From Paenibacillus sp. J31TS4 (GTDB taxonomy: Bacteria > Bacillota > Bacilli > Paenibacillales > NBRC-103111): 64,000 nucleotides of DNA. The notes beneath the pieces were generated by a model, which was given only the letters and a program-made list of their open reading frames with translations, was not told where the DNA came from and did not search any database. Positions 17,284-26,300 of the stretch are shown here, piece by piece. Position numbers and translations under genes: made by a program. How positions within the stretch are numbered: the stretch's first letter is position 1; the number at the start of each line of letters is the position of its first letter. The DNA lies in assembly GCF_018403265.1 (NCBI RefSeq), contig NZ_BOSI01000001.1, forward strand, positions 930,001 to 994,000. Reading direction: 5' to 3'.

Positions 17284-17730
17284 CTATTTTTGCTTCAACT
17301 TTTCGATGTCCTGGATCATTTTCCCCAAAACGCCATTGACGAATTTGCCCGACTCTTCCGTGCCGAAGTGCTTGGACAGCTCGATCGCTTCGTTCACGAC
17401 AACTTTGGGCGGGACATCCTCGCGATAGACCATCTCGTACGCGGCGAGGCGCAATATTTCGCGGTCCACGCGGGACAGCCTGTCCAGCTTGTAGCCTTTG
17501 ATATACCCCTCAAGCAAGCTGTCGATCGCCGAAACGTTCGTCCGTGTGCCGGTCACCAGCTCCTCGATATAGGAAGCGCTGATCTTGCCGTCCTTCACAT
17601 CCAGTCCGGCTTCGTTCTCGCTTTCCGCCTCTTCTATGGCGATGGCGATCGCCTCCTTCGGCGTCACCTCGTTCATCTGCATCTGATATAAGCTTTGCAG
17701 CGCAATTTCTCTGGCCAATCGGCGTTTCAT
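17284..17730 (-). CDS. nusB: Transcription antitermination factor NusB
   Basis: 148 residues, an all-helical NusB fold: MKRRLAREIALQSLYQMQMNE at the start, DRLSRVDREILRLAAYEM and VVVNEAIELSKHFG in the C-terminal half. It binds boxA RNA with NusE in rRNA antitermination. ATG 17730 follows GGAGG; the longer frame upstream runs back through the preceding terminator and is not coding. Followed by folD. Confidence 0.94.
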   Translation of the reverse strand: MKRRLAREIALQSLYQMQMNEVTPKEAIAIAIEEAESENEAGLDVKDGKISASYIEELVTGTRTNVSAIDSLLEGYIKGYKLDRLSRVDREILRLAAYEMVYREDVPPKVVVNEAIELSKHFGTEESGKFVNGVLGKMIQDIEKLKQK

Positions 17731-17788
17731 CCATTTTCCTCCTAGATTCTCAGGCATGCGGGCGTTTCTTTGGCTGATTTTCCCCAAT

Positions 17789-17838
17789 AAAAAACCTGCG
17801 CAGGCAAGTCCCTCGACCGGAACCGTTGCCCTAGCAGG
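17789..17838 (-). terminator. Terminator after the asp23-amaP-DUF2273 genes, before nusB
   Basis: Stem CCTGC...GCAGG with an inner GGGCAA/TTGCC pairing, followed on the minus strand by six T and ATT. It would partly separate the membrane-stress trio from nusB. Confidence 0.7.
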
Positions 17839-17843
17839 AGGAT

Positions 17844-18071
17844 TTAGCGGAACATTCTCCATCTTTCCGTCAACCAACGCCATATTTGCTCGACATTCAG
17901 GCCGGGGTCCTGCAAATCGATCTTTTTTCCAACATAATACCCGATAAACGCGATAAAAGCAAAAATTAGCATGTCCCAGAACCCGAAGAACAAGTAAATA
18001 ACTCCGAGTCCCAGGCCCATGGCCGTGCCGACCGTCTTACCCGGATGCCGTTCCCATAATTGTCGCCACAT
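17844..18071 (-). CDS. DUF2273 small membrane protein
   Basis: 75 residues with two membrane segments (about 15-30 and 33-47) and an amphipathic, Trp/Arg-rich C-terminus. The length, WERHPGKTVGTAMGL start and position next to AmaP and an Asp23/Gls24 protein match DUF2273. Members are found with alkaline-shock membrane anchors in Firmicutes. Probably part of the membrane complex that tethers Asp23-like proteins. Molecular role not known. Confidence 0.8.
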   Translation of the reverse strand: MWRQLWERHPGKTVGTAMGLGLGVIYLFFGFWDMLIFAFIAFIGYYVGKKIDLQDPGLNVEQIWRWLTERWRMFR

Positions 18072-18086
18072 TCCGGAGCCTCCCCT

Positions 18087-18647
18087 CTACTCGACCCGGC
18101 TTTTGAACGTGGGAGAGGTTTGGACGATATTCGCTACGAAGACCGAAACGACAGCGACCGGAATGCCGGTAATCTCCTCCACGTGCGTCTTCACGGCCGT
18201 TTGGACCTCCTCCGTCAAATCGGGAATGGAGGTTTCCCCATCTATGATCGTCCGGATCTCGATCTCGATTCCGGCATTGCTGACACGGACGCGCGCCTTC
18301 AGGTCCCGCACGCCGCGCGACCGGCTGGCGGCCTTGAGGGCCAGGTTCTCCACCGTCTCCAGAGAAATGCGGATATCGCCGAATTCGGTCCGCTGGTCTA
18401 TGGAGGCATGGTTCGTGCGCGTCGGACGCACAGCAATGACGAACAGGCGGATCGCAATCAGCAGCACAACCACCATCGTGACGATGAACGCCGCGGCAGG
18501 TACATTCTCGTGGTACACTCTAGCGACGAAGGCATTCGTCTCCTTCTCAGGGATCCAGTTGAAGGCGGCCACGAGCAGGACGGCCGAGGCGCCTATTGCG
18601 AACAAGCTAAAAAGAAATATGAGAAATCGGTCGATGATTTTGGCCAC
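18087..18647 (-). CDS. amaP: AmaP, alkaline shock response membrane anchor
   Basis: 186 residues. Two membrane helices (about 7-29 and 50-72) precede a soluble Asp23/Gls24-like domain (about 90-180, with GIEIEIRTIIDGE and PVAVVSVFVANI). In Staphylococcus AmaP anchors Asp23 to the membrane during cell-envelope stress. It stands between the Asp23-like gene and DUF2273, so the three likely act together. Confidence 0.85.
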   Translation of the reverse strand: MAKIIDRFLIFLFSLFAIGASAVLLVAAFNWIPEKETNAFVARVYHENVPAAAFIVTMVVVLLIAIRLFVIAVRPTRTNHASIDQRTEFGDIRISLETVENLALKAASRSRGVRDLKARVRVSNAGIEIEIRTIIDGETSIPDLTEEVQTAVKTHVEEITGIPVAVVSVFVANIVQTSPTFKSRVE

Positions 18648-18767
18648 GGGGCTTGTCCCTCCTCGGATCTAGTTCGTCCCCAAGACGTCCGCTTCTGTCT
18701 CCGCCGCGCTGTCTGCCTGGAACATTCTTGGGACTTCTTCCCGACGGAAGAAGCGTCTCTTTCTATA

Positions 18768-18797
18768 GGAAACCCCCTGTGCGTGCCAGGGGGTTTG
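18768..18797 (-). terminator. Hairpin between the asp23-like gene and amaP
   Basis: AAACCCCCT/AGGGGGTTT, 9-base stem and 9-base loop, with a short T-run on the minus strand. It may attenuate reading into amaP or stabilise the asp23-like messenger. Confidence 0.65.
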
Positions 18798-18823
18798 CCT
18801 CTTGCATGAACCTATAGGGCAGA

Positions 18824-19234
18824 CTACTTGACCCGGAGAGCCGCCGTCTCGTCTTCCGGCGCCTTCTCGGCGGTCTTGAAATGAACGTCATGAATATGGA
18901 CGTTCACTTCCACGACGTCGAGGCCGGTCATCGACTCGATAGCCTGCTTCACGTTGCGTTGAATTTCACTGGCAAGGTCGGGAATCTTGGTACCGTACAC
19001 GACAATGATCGAGACGTCGATCGCTGCTTCCCGTTGCCCAACTTCCACCTTCACGCCCTTGGACAGATTCTTGCGTCCGAGAAGCTCCGCGATACCTCCG
19101 GCGAAGCCGCCGCTCATGCCGGCCACCCCTTCCACCTCGATCGTCGCGAGACCCGCGATAACCTCGATGACTTCGGGGGCGATTTGAATATGACCCAGAT
19201 CGGTTTGCTCGTAATCCGGTGCAATTGTGTTCAT
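18824..19234 (-). CDS. yqhY: Asp23/Gls24 family envelope stress protein
   Basis: 136 residues covering one Asp23/Gls24 domain: LGHIQIAPEVIEVIAGLATIEVEGV at the start, the VDVSIIVVYGTKIPDLA-like centre (DVSIIVVYGTKIPDL) and VVEVNVHIHDVHF at the end. Same place as Bacillus yqhY, whose loss is linked to acetyl-CoA carboxylase misregulation. It lies 96 bases after accC and has its own good promoter. Confidence 0.9.
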   Translation of the reverse strand: MNTIAPDYEQTDLGHIQIAPEVIEVIAGLATIEVEGVAGMSGGFAGGIAELLGRKNLSKGVKVEVGQREAAIDVSIIVVYGTKIPDLASEIQRNVKQAIESMTGLDVVEVNVHIHDVHFKTAEKAPEDETAALRVK

Positions 19235-19294
19235 CCCAACCTACCTCCTGATCGCATGCAGACCGGGCTGCGCCGGGTCTGTCTTATAGTAAAT

Positions 19295-19323
19295 ACTATA
19301 CCACCCTGTCATTCTTATGACAA
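19295..19323 (-). promoter_or_regulatory. SigA-type promoter of the yqhY operon
   Basis: Minus strand TTGTCA (19323-19318), 17-base spacer ending TGG (extended -10), then TATAGT (19300-19295). It stands immediately after the accC stop. A 16-base palindrome TATAGTA-TT-TACTATA overlaps the -10. Confidence 0.7.
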
Positions 19324-19330
19324 ATAACGA

Positions 19331-20689
<1,359 letters not shown>

Positions 20690-20711
20690 GGTTTCCCTCC
20701 TGAAAGCTAGC

Positions 20712-21203
20712 TTATTCCGGCTTGACCAGGAACAGGGGTTGTCCGTACTCGACGAGCTGCCCGTTCTCTACCAGCACCTCGACGATCTCTCCGTTCACTT
20801 CCGCTTCGATCTCGTTCATCAGCTTCATCGCTTCCACGATGCAGACGACGGTTTTCTCTTTAACCCGGGAGCCTGCGCTGACATAAGGGGGCGCGTCCGG
20901 CGACGGAGCGTGGTAGAACGTTCCGACCATCGGCGAAGCGATTGTATGTAAATGGGATTTGTCGGCAGCCGGCGATTCCACGTTGACTTCGGAATGCACG
21001 GACACCTGCGGAGCCGCGGGCTGGGCCTGGGGAGCCGCATATGCAGCCGCAGGTACCGCCGGCTGGGCCGCCACGACGATCTGCTCCGGCTTGCCGGGCT
21101 TCCGGATCAGCAGCTTGCTGCCTTCGTTTTGAATTTCCAACTCTTCAAGAGAGGACTGATCGACGAGTTTAATCAGTTCCTTGATCTCGCTCAATTTGAA
21201 CAT
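20712..21203 (-). CDS. accB: Biotin carboxyl carrier protein
   Basis: 163 residues. Short helical N-terminus, an Ala/Pro linker (about 45-80), and the biotinyl domain (85-163) with the biotinylated K127 in EAMKLMNE. It carries carboxybiotin between AccC and the carboxyltransferase. First gene of the accB-accC pair. A separate promoter stands between the spoIIIA terminator and this gene. Confidence 0.96.
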   Translation of the reverse strand: MFKLSEIKELIKLVDQSSLEELEIQNEGSKLLIRKPGKPEQIVVAAQPAVPAAAYAAPQAQPAAPQVSVHSEVNVESPAADKSHLHTIASPMVGTFYHAPSPDAPPYVSAGSRVKEKTVVCIVEAMKLMNEIEAEVNGEIVEVLVENGQLVEYGQPLFLVKPE

Positions 21204-21275
21204 TCGGTGTTCACTCCTTTAGTGTTTGTGAAGCAGGAGGAACAGGTCCCGGCCTGCCGTCACCGCAACGTTGCT

Positions 21276-21289
21276 ATTATATCACAAAC
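21276..21289 (-). promoter_or_regulatory. Extended -10 promoter of accBC
   Basis: Minus strand TGATATAAT (TATAAT at 21281-21276 with TG one base upstream). No good -35 is visible at the expected distance. Confidence 0.5.
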
Positions 21290-21298
21290 CCGTCAAAT

Positions 21299-21330
21299 GG
21301 AAAGAGTCCAGCCTGGACCGGACTCTTTCG
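21299..21330 (-). terminator. Terminator of the spoIIIA operon
   Basis: Stem AAAGAGTCC/GGACTCTTT (21301-21309 with 21320-21328), 10-base loop, about 95 bases after spoIIIAH. On the minus strand only CC and TTTG follow, so it is moderate as an intrinsic terminator. Confidence 0.6.
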
Positions 21331-21420
21331 CGCTTTTGGCGAGCTTTGACGGGGATTGGCGGCGGGACAGGGACGCTGTCGAACGTTCCGAGAGACCGCG
21401 CCCCGAATGCTGTCGCCGGT

Positions 21421-22206
21421 TTACGGGATGTACTGCACCGTCACCTTCTCGGGCCCTACGTTCATCTCCTGCATGACGAGATCGACGATGCTCGTAGCCT
21501 GGCTCTTCTCCAGCTTGGCGGCCTGCACGGTCACCTTCCACTTGCTCGATTCCTCGGTCACGAGAACGTTTTGGAAGTCCTTGCCGAGCTTGGTCTCGAT
21601 GTTGTCAACTTTGGCTTCGTTCTGCTCCATCAGCTGCAGCTGCTCCGTCGCCTTGCTGATCTCCTCGAGCGTCCGCTTGCTGTCGGTGTTGGAGACGATG
21701 GCGAGCAGGTCGCTCGCTTTTTTGGTGAGCTCTTCATGACGCTTCATTTCAAGGCTGGAGAAATAATCCTGGCCGGACTTCGCGCTCGTCTCAAGCGATT
21801 TGATCACCTCGGCGTCCGACTTTTTGCCGTCCTTTGCCGCGGTGGCCGACGACTTGGAGGCATCGGCAGATTTGGCTGCATCTGCCGATTTGGCTGCATC
21901 CGCCGATTTGGCCGCATCCGCCGACTTGGCTGCATCCGCTGATTTGGCGGCATCGCCCGTTTTTGCGGCGTCAGCCGACTTGGAGGCGTCTGCCTGCACA
22001 TTGCCGGAGACGGCTTTGTCCGCCTGCTTGGAGGTATCGGCCGGCGCTCCGGCCTGCGTCGAATCCACCTTGATCTGCTCGAGCATCGATCCTTCCGCGT
22101 TCAGCTCCAGCTTGCTGACGTCCTCGGTGAAGAGGTAGTAGGCCGACAGGACGACCATCAGACTGAGCATGGAGACCAGCCAAATCGTTTGACGCTTCGT
22201 ATTCAT
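21421..22206 (-). CDS. spoIIIAH: SpoIIIAH, mother-cell component of the feeding-tube channel
   Basis: 261 residues: a membrane segment (8-25), a low-complexity linker, a coiled coil, and the C-terminal ring-forming domain (about 180-261, FQNVLVTEESSKWKVTVQAAKLEKSQ). In sporulating cells it meets SpoIIQ of the forespore across the septum. The linker carries about eight 18-base units encoding AAKSAD-like hexapeptides (21851-21994). It is therefore longer than Bacillus SpoIIIAH. Last gene of spoIIIA. Confidence 0.94.
   Translation of the reverse strand: MNTKRQTIWLVSMLSLMVVLSAYYLFTEDVSKLELNAEGSMLEQIKVDSTQAGAPADTSKQADKAVSGNVQADASKSADAAKTGDAAKSADAAKSADAAKSADAAKSADAAKSADASKSSATAAKDGKKSDAEVIKSLETSAKSGQDYFSSLEMKRHEELTKKASDLLAIVSNTDSKRTLEEISKATEQLQLMEQNEAKVDNIETKLGKDFQNVLVTEESSKWKVTVQAAKLEKSQATSIVDLVMQEMNVGPEKVTVQYIP
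21851..21994 (-). repeat. 18-base tandem repeat in spoIIIAH
   Basis: Eight in-frame units of 18 bases. The five at 21869-21958 differ by only a few, mostly third-position changes. They encode alternating AAKSAD hexapeptides in the linker. In frame, so copy-number change would alter linker length without breaking the protein. Confidence 0.9.
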
Positions 22207-22330
22207 GCTTGTTTCCTCCCTTTTTTTGCTATGAGATCTATGAGCTTCCGCGGTCCGGACTCCCGTCTATCGGCGGAAGATCCAGCCTGGATCAGCTTCT
22301 TCCTTCAGACAGGCGCCATGGCGCCTCGGG

Positions 22331-22969
22331 TTACTGCTTTCGTGGAACGACCGAGATTTTCGTGACGGGAACGTCCAGTCCCCGCTCAACGGCCTCGGCA
22401 ATCAGTTTTTTTACGGTAGCATTCTCGGCCCCCCGGGCTACGACAACGACGCCTCGGATTTTGGGCTTCGTCGTCTTCAGGATGAGAGGCCCCTCGCCCC
22501 CGCTTCCCTGCCCGCTCGCGACCGTACCGCTGCGGGAGACATTCGAGCTGACCCGGTTGCCGCCGTTCTGGTCCCGCTCGGTGATCGTCTGCTGATTCTC
22601 CGTCGTATTCTTCTCAACGGTCACCTCCTCCGTCGAATCTACGGTCACCATAACCTCGACCTCTCCGACTCCCACGATCTTCTGCAAAATGTCGCGCAGC
22701 TGGTTTTCGTAAGCTTCCTCGTACTGGCGAAAGCCCGTCTGCTCCTTGCCCGCCGCGCTCTGCGACGCCGCGGGCTGGCTTCCTCCGGGAGGAGAAGCGC
22801 GCCCCGTGCCGATCGGATCGACATCCTTGACCGTCAGGAACGAATTGAGAATCATGAGCGCCGCTCCCAGGAGACCGACCAAGAGCAGCCACCGGAAGGT
22901 GCGGATCCGCTTCGGACCGCCTTCTCCGCCGCCCAGCCGGCTCTCCAGCACCTTGAGCCAGTTCGCCAT
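22331..22969 (-). CDS. spoIIIAG: SpoIIIAG, ring-forming sporulation channel protein
   Basis: 212 residues: one membrane segment (about 25-47), then the ring-building domain. It shows GVGEVEVMVTVDSTEEVTVEKN, a charged and Gly/Ser-rich insertion (about 120-155), and KIRGVVVVARGAENATVKKLIAEAVERGLDVP, the secretin-like half. In Bacillus it forms a large 30-mer ring in the mother-cell side of the septum. Between spoIIIAF and spoIIIAH. Confidence 0.94.
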   Translation of the reverse strand: MANWLKVLESRLGGGEGGPKRIRTFRWLLLVGLLGAALMILNSFLTVKDVDPIGTGRASPPGGSQPAASQSAAGKEQTGFRQYEEAYENQLRDILQKIVGVGEVEVMVTVDSTEEVTVEKNTTENQQTITERDQNGGNRVSSNVSRSGTVASGQGSGGEGPLILKTTKPKIRGVVVVARGAENATVKKLIAEAVERGLDVPVTKISVVPRKQ

Positions 22970-23050
22970 TTCGCTCCTCCCCTTTCGTTATCGAATCCCG
23001 ACCGGCGGCGTTCAGACGCCTGCTGCCTGCCGATTTGCCGGGGCTGTGGC

Positions 23051-23815
23051 TTATCCGGCTTCAAAGATGACCGCCACCCGGTCAGCCGGGACAGCCCACT
23101 CGCGCTGCAGCAGACCGCGAATCCGCTCCCGCCGCTGCGCCTGCTCCTCCCGGTCGGCCGCTCCCGGCGTTGCCGATGCGGAGCTTGCGACCGTACCGGT
23201 GGCGCCCATCGAGCCGGTGGCGCCGCCGCCCAGCGTCACGTTCACCGGCGCCACCGGCTCGACCGTACGCCGGCCCGGGGGGACTCCCGACGGGGCGGGC
23301 GTTCCGACGGTCCCGCCAGCGGCGCCGGACGCCGGGGAGGCCGGCAGGCGGACCGCGACGCTCGCTACCTCCGCCCGCTGGCGGTCGTCGAATCGAAGCG
23401 CTACGGTCACGTCCCGCGCCGCCTCGCCCTCCGCCCGCAGCTGCTCGGCGATGCGCTCCGCCAGCTGCCGCTCGGCCAGCTCAGCCGCCTGCTTGCGGAC
23501 CGATGCGCTGCGCTGCTCCGCCTCTCGAACAATCGTCTCGAGCGCGGGGATGGCGCGCGCTTCCTGCGCCGGACTGCCTGAGGCTGACCCTCTCCCTGCG
23601 TCGTTCTCGAGCGCCGCCCGGGTCAGCCGCTCCGCGTCCCATTTGCTCCCCACCAGCCGGAACACGGGCGTCAGCAGGACGACGAGCAGGAAGAGACTGA
23701 TCACGGTCTTGACGTAGCGCTGCAGCGACTGGTTCGGCAGCAGCAGGTCGACGAAGGAGGCGAGGAGCAGCAGGACGATCAGCTCCTTCAGCCAGCTGGC
23801 GATCCACTGCATCAT
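23051..23815 (-). CDS. spoIIIAF: SpoIIIAF, sporulation channel protein
   Basis: 254 residues, about 50 more than in Bacillus. Two N-terminal membrane segments (about 8-27 and 35-53, LPNQSLQRYVKTVISLFLLVVLL between them) are typical. The soluble part has an alanine, glycine, proline and threonine-rich insertion (about 165-215) before the last helix and strand (LQREWAVPADRVAVIFE). Two adjacent ATG codons; the first follows GGAGGGG. Confidence 0.88.
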   Translation of the reverse strand: MMQWIASWLKELIVLLLLASFVDLLLPNQSLQRYVKTVISLFLLVVLLTPVFRLVGSKWDAERLTRAALENDAGRGSASGSPAQEARAIPALETIVREAEQRSASVRKQAAELAERQLAERIAEQLRAEGEAARDVTVALRFDDRQRAEVASVAVRLPASPASGAAGGTVGTPAPSGVPPGRRTVEPVAPVNVTLGGGATGSMGATGTVASSASATPGAADREEQAQRRERIRGLLQREWAVPADRVAVIFEAG

Positions 23816-23878
23816 GCCGCTCCCCTCCTTTCTCCGCCTTGCCGGCCTCTGAATCTATCCCTGGCTCCTCGGTCCGGT

Positions 23879-25087
23879 TCAGCGCATCATAACCGATACG
23901 TTGCCCGCGGCGATCATGATCGTAATGGCCAGGAAAAACATGAGTCCGACTGCGGCCAAGGCCGCGAACACATAGATCATGCTTTTGCCGATCGTCTGCA
24001 GGCAGCCGATGATCGGGCTGTTCCCAAGCGGCTGCAGCACGGCCGCGCAGCCGTTGTAGATGAGCGACAGCGTCAAAATCTTGATCGCCGGGAAGGCGCA
24101 CAGGATGATGATGATGACGACGCCCGCCAGGCCGACGGCGTTTTTGACAAGCAGCGACGCTCCGATCACCGTGTCCGAGGCATCCGAGAACATCCGCCCG
24201 ACGACGGGGACGAAGTTGCCGGCGATGAACTTGGCCGTCCGCAGCGTCACGCCGTCCCGGATCCCGCCCGACATTCCCTGGACGGAGACGACGCCTAGGA
24301 AGACGGTGACGAACAGCCCGAGCAGGCCGATCGCGCCCGACCGCATCAGGTTGGCGAGCTGGGTGACCTTGTACCGCTCTGAGATCGAGCTGACGATGTG
24401 CAGGATGACCGAGAAGAACAGAAGTGGGAAAACGACGGTGTAGATGGCGGTCCCGAGCGTGTAGATCATGAAGATGATGAGCGGGTGGAGCACCGCTACT
24501 GTCGTGACGTTGCCCATGGAGGCCAGCAGCGTCAGGAGCAGCGGCACGACGGCGACCATGAACTGGATCATCTCGGTGATCGCTTCCTTCGCATAGCCGA
24601 TGCCGATGGAGAAGCTGTTGACCGCGATGACGATCAGGACCAGATACGAGATGGCGAAGGCAACCTTGCTGACCGCCTGCTTCTCGAAGGCGCTTTGCAA
24701 CGTTTCCAGAATCATGCTGAAGACGGTCAAGACGACAATAGTGCCGAGCAGCTTGCTGTTCACGATGATTTCGTGAAACAGATACTTGAGCAGTCCTTTG
24801 AGCAGCGCGCCGAGCGACAGGCTTCCGTTTCCGAGCAGAAGCTCGGCAAAGGACGGTGTCTTGGATTCCGGCAAGTAGCCCCCGTATTCCTTCATGAGCC
24901 GGTCCCAGTACTGCTCGACCTCGTCGGTGGGCAGACGTTCCGCCTGCTCTTGAACAAGCGTGTCGGCGGGTCCCGCCGTCCGGGATGCCGCTTCCGCCGC
25001 GAGGACGGCGGGCCCTGACGCCCCAAGTACAGAGGCGGTCAGCAGGAGCAGGAGCAGCAGAAAGGTTCGGCATATAGTCGGTTTCAC
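23879..25087 (-). CDS. spoIIIAE: SpoIIIAE, polytopic channel protein
   Basis: About 402 residues with a cleavable-looking signal peptide (FLLLLLLLTASVLG) and six or seven membrane helices. Conserved stretches are GDGVTLRTAKFIAGNFVPVVGRMFSDASDTV-like and GNSPIIGCLQTIGKSM. The start is ambiguous: TTG 25132, ATG 25129, ATG 25108 and GTG 25087 are all in frame. GTG 25087 is preferred because AAGGAG lies 10 bases before it and it begins the signal peptide with MKPTICR. SpoIIIAE is the likely core membrane channel of the A-Q complex. Confidence 0.9.
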   Translation of the reverse strand: MKPTICRTFLLLLLLLTASVLGASGPAVLAAEAASRTAGPADTLVQEQAERLPTDEVEQYWDRLMKEYGGYLPESKTPSFAELLLGNGSLSLGALLKGLLKYLFHEIIVNSKLLGTIVVLTVFSMILETLQSAFEKQAVSKVAFAISYLVLIVIAVNSFSIGIGYAKEAITEMIQFMVAVVPLLLTLLASMGNVTTVAVLHPLIIFMIYTLGTAIYTVVFPLLFFSVILHIVSSISERYKVTQLANLMRSGAIGLLGLFVTVFLGVVSVQGMSGGIRDGVTLRTAKFIAGNFVPVVGRMFSDASDTVIGASLLVKNAVGLAGVVIIIILCAFPAIKILTLSLIYNGCAAVLQPLGNSPIIGCLQTIGKSMIYVFAALAAVGLMFFLAITIMIAAGNVSVMMR

Positions 25088-25128
25088 AGGTCGATCGCTC
25101 CTTCGCATCCGGTGCCTTGCGGCCGGCA

Positions 25129-25518
25129 TCAAGCGGGCATCAGCTTCACCACCGTTTCGATTATGACGCTGATGATCGGTATCGCCATGGCCAGGATGAG
25201 AATTTTGCCCGTCAGCTCGATCTTGGAGGCGATGGATTCTTGTCCGGCATCGCGCACGATTTGTGCGCCGAATTCCGCGATGTAGGCAACCCCGATGACT
25301 TTCAGAATCGTCTTCAGGAAGACGGGGCTCACCTCAGATTTCGTCGCCAGGTCCTGGAGCACGTGGATGACCGACGAGATTTTGCCGAGCAGGAAGAGGA
25401 AGATCGCAAGCCCCGTAAAGGCAGCGAGCAGAAACGCGAACAGCGGCGATTGTCCCTTCAGCACGAGGATAAGAATGGTGGCAATGAGCCCGATCCCGAC
25501 CACCTGGATGATTTCCAT
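25129..25518 (-). CDS. spoIIIAD: SpoIIIAD, sporulation membrane protein
   Basis: 129 residues, three or four membrane helices, beginning MEIIQVVGIGLIATILILVLKG. ATG 25518 with GGAGGAAC upstream; the longer frame runs through spoIIIAC. Conserved FLKTILKVIGVAYIAEFGAQI. Part of the eight-gene spoIIIA set required for forespore development after engulfment. Confidence 0.93.
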   Translation of the reverse strand: MEIIQVVGIGLIATILILVLKGQSPLFAFLLAAFTGLAIFLFLLGKISSVIHVLQDLATKSEVSPVFLKTILKVIGVAYIAEFGAQIVRDAGQESIASKIELTGKILILAMAIPIISVIIETVVKLMPA

Positions 25519-25529
25519 AGCCGTTCCTC

Positions 25530-25733
25530 CTATTGAAAGAGGAAGATCGTTTTGATTTCGCGGAACAAGTCGTTCAGCATGCTCACCACCATGAACAGCA
25601 CGACGACAAACCCGATCACGGTCACCCAATGCGCCATGTCCTCTTTGCCCATCTGCTTCAGCACCGTGTGGATCATGGCGATGATGATGCCGATGCCCGC
25701 TATTTGAAAGATGGCGTTAACGTCGACATTCAT
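25530..25733 (-). CDS. spoIIIAC: SpoIIIAC, sporulation membrane protein
   Basis: 67 residues, two membrane helices, MNVDVNAIFQIAGIGIIIAMIHTVLKQMGKED, typical of SpoIIIAC. ATG 25733 with GAGGTG upstream. Similar in fold to the first part of SpoIIIAD, suggesting an old duplication. Eleven bases before spoIIIAD. Confidence 0.93.
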   Translation of the reverse strand: MNVDVNAIFQIAGIGIIIAMIHTVLKQMGKEDMAHWVTVIGFVVVLFMVVSMLNDLFREIKTIFLFQ

Positions 25734-25781
25734 AGGCGGCACCTCATTTGTGTTTCCCACATCCTTTGCTCCGGCGGGCTT

Positions 25782-26300
25782 CTAGTACATCAGGACGACG
25801 AGCAGCGCGCCGGCCAGCACCCCCAGGCTTTTCCACATGCTGCCGAAGCGGCGGTTCTGCTCCGCCGCTTCGGTCTCCTCCGCCTGCAGCTGCGCCACGG
25901 CCAGCTTGAGATGCTGGCGCTGGTCCTCGCGGTCGGAGACGCCGAGCGAGTAGGCGAGCTGCCGGAGCACCTCCCGCTCCGCCTCGCGCAGCGCGGTCCC
26001 CGCCCAGCTCTCCTCGACCGCCTGCTGCCAGCAAGCCTCGGCCGTCAGCTGGCCCGGCCCGAGGAGCCGGTCCGCCGCGCCGCGGAAGATGCGGGCGACC
26101 GGCTCCGAGAGCGGGCGGCCGGCGGAGGCGAGCGCCTCGGCGAGCGGCGTCATGCCGTAGGCGATCTCCGTTTCGAGCCGCTGAAGCGCCTGGATCAGCT
26201 CGCGGATCTGCCGCGGGCGGCGGGCCAGAGCGAGCGACTGGGCGAAGCCCGCCATCGTGCCGGCAAAGAGGAGAAGCGCCGCACCGATGAGCTTCAGCAC
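25782..26300 (-). CDS. spoIIIAB: SpoIIIAB, sporulation protein
   Basis: 172 residues: membrane helices at both ends (about 3-21 and 155-171) around a helical domain containing ELIQALQRLETEIAYGMTPLAEAL, a recognised SpoIIIAB segment related to type II/IV secretion GspF proteins. Overlaps the 3' end of spoIIIAA by 7 bases. Confidence 0.92.
   Translation of the reverse strand: MLKLIGAALLLFAGTMAGFAQSLALARRPRQIRELIQALQRLETEIAYGMTPLAEALASAGRPLSEPVARIFRGAADRLLGPGQLTAEACWQQAVEESWAGTALREAEREVLRQLAYSLGVSDREDQRQHLKLAVAQLQAEETEAAEQNRRFGSMWKSLGVLAGALLVVLMY

Noticed and set aside
21851-21994. CRISPR-like repeat
   Set aside because: Repeats are contiguous, without spacers, and in frame within spoIIIAH.
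23481-25073. A 530-residue minus-strand frame across spoIIIAF and spoIIIAE
   Set aside because: It runs through two genes in a different frame; the SpoIIIAE and SpoIIIAF proteins are clear.
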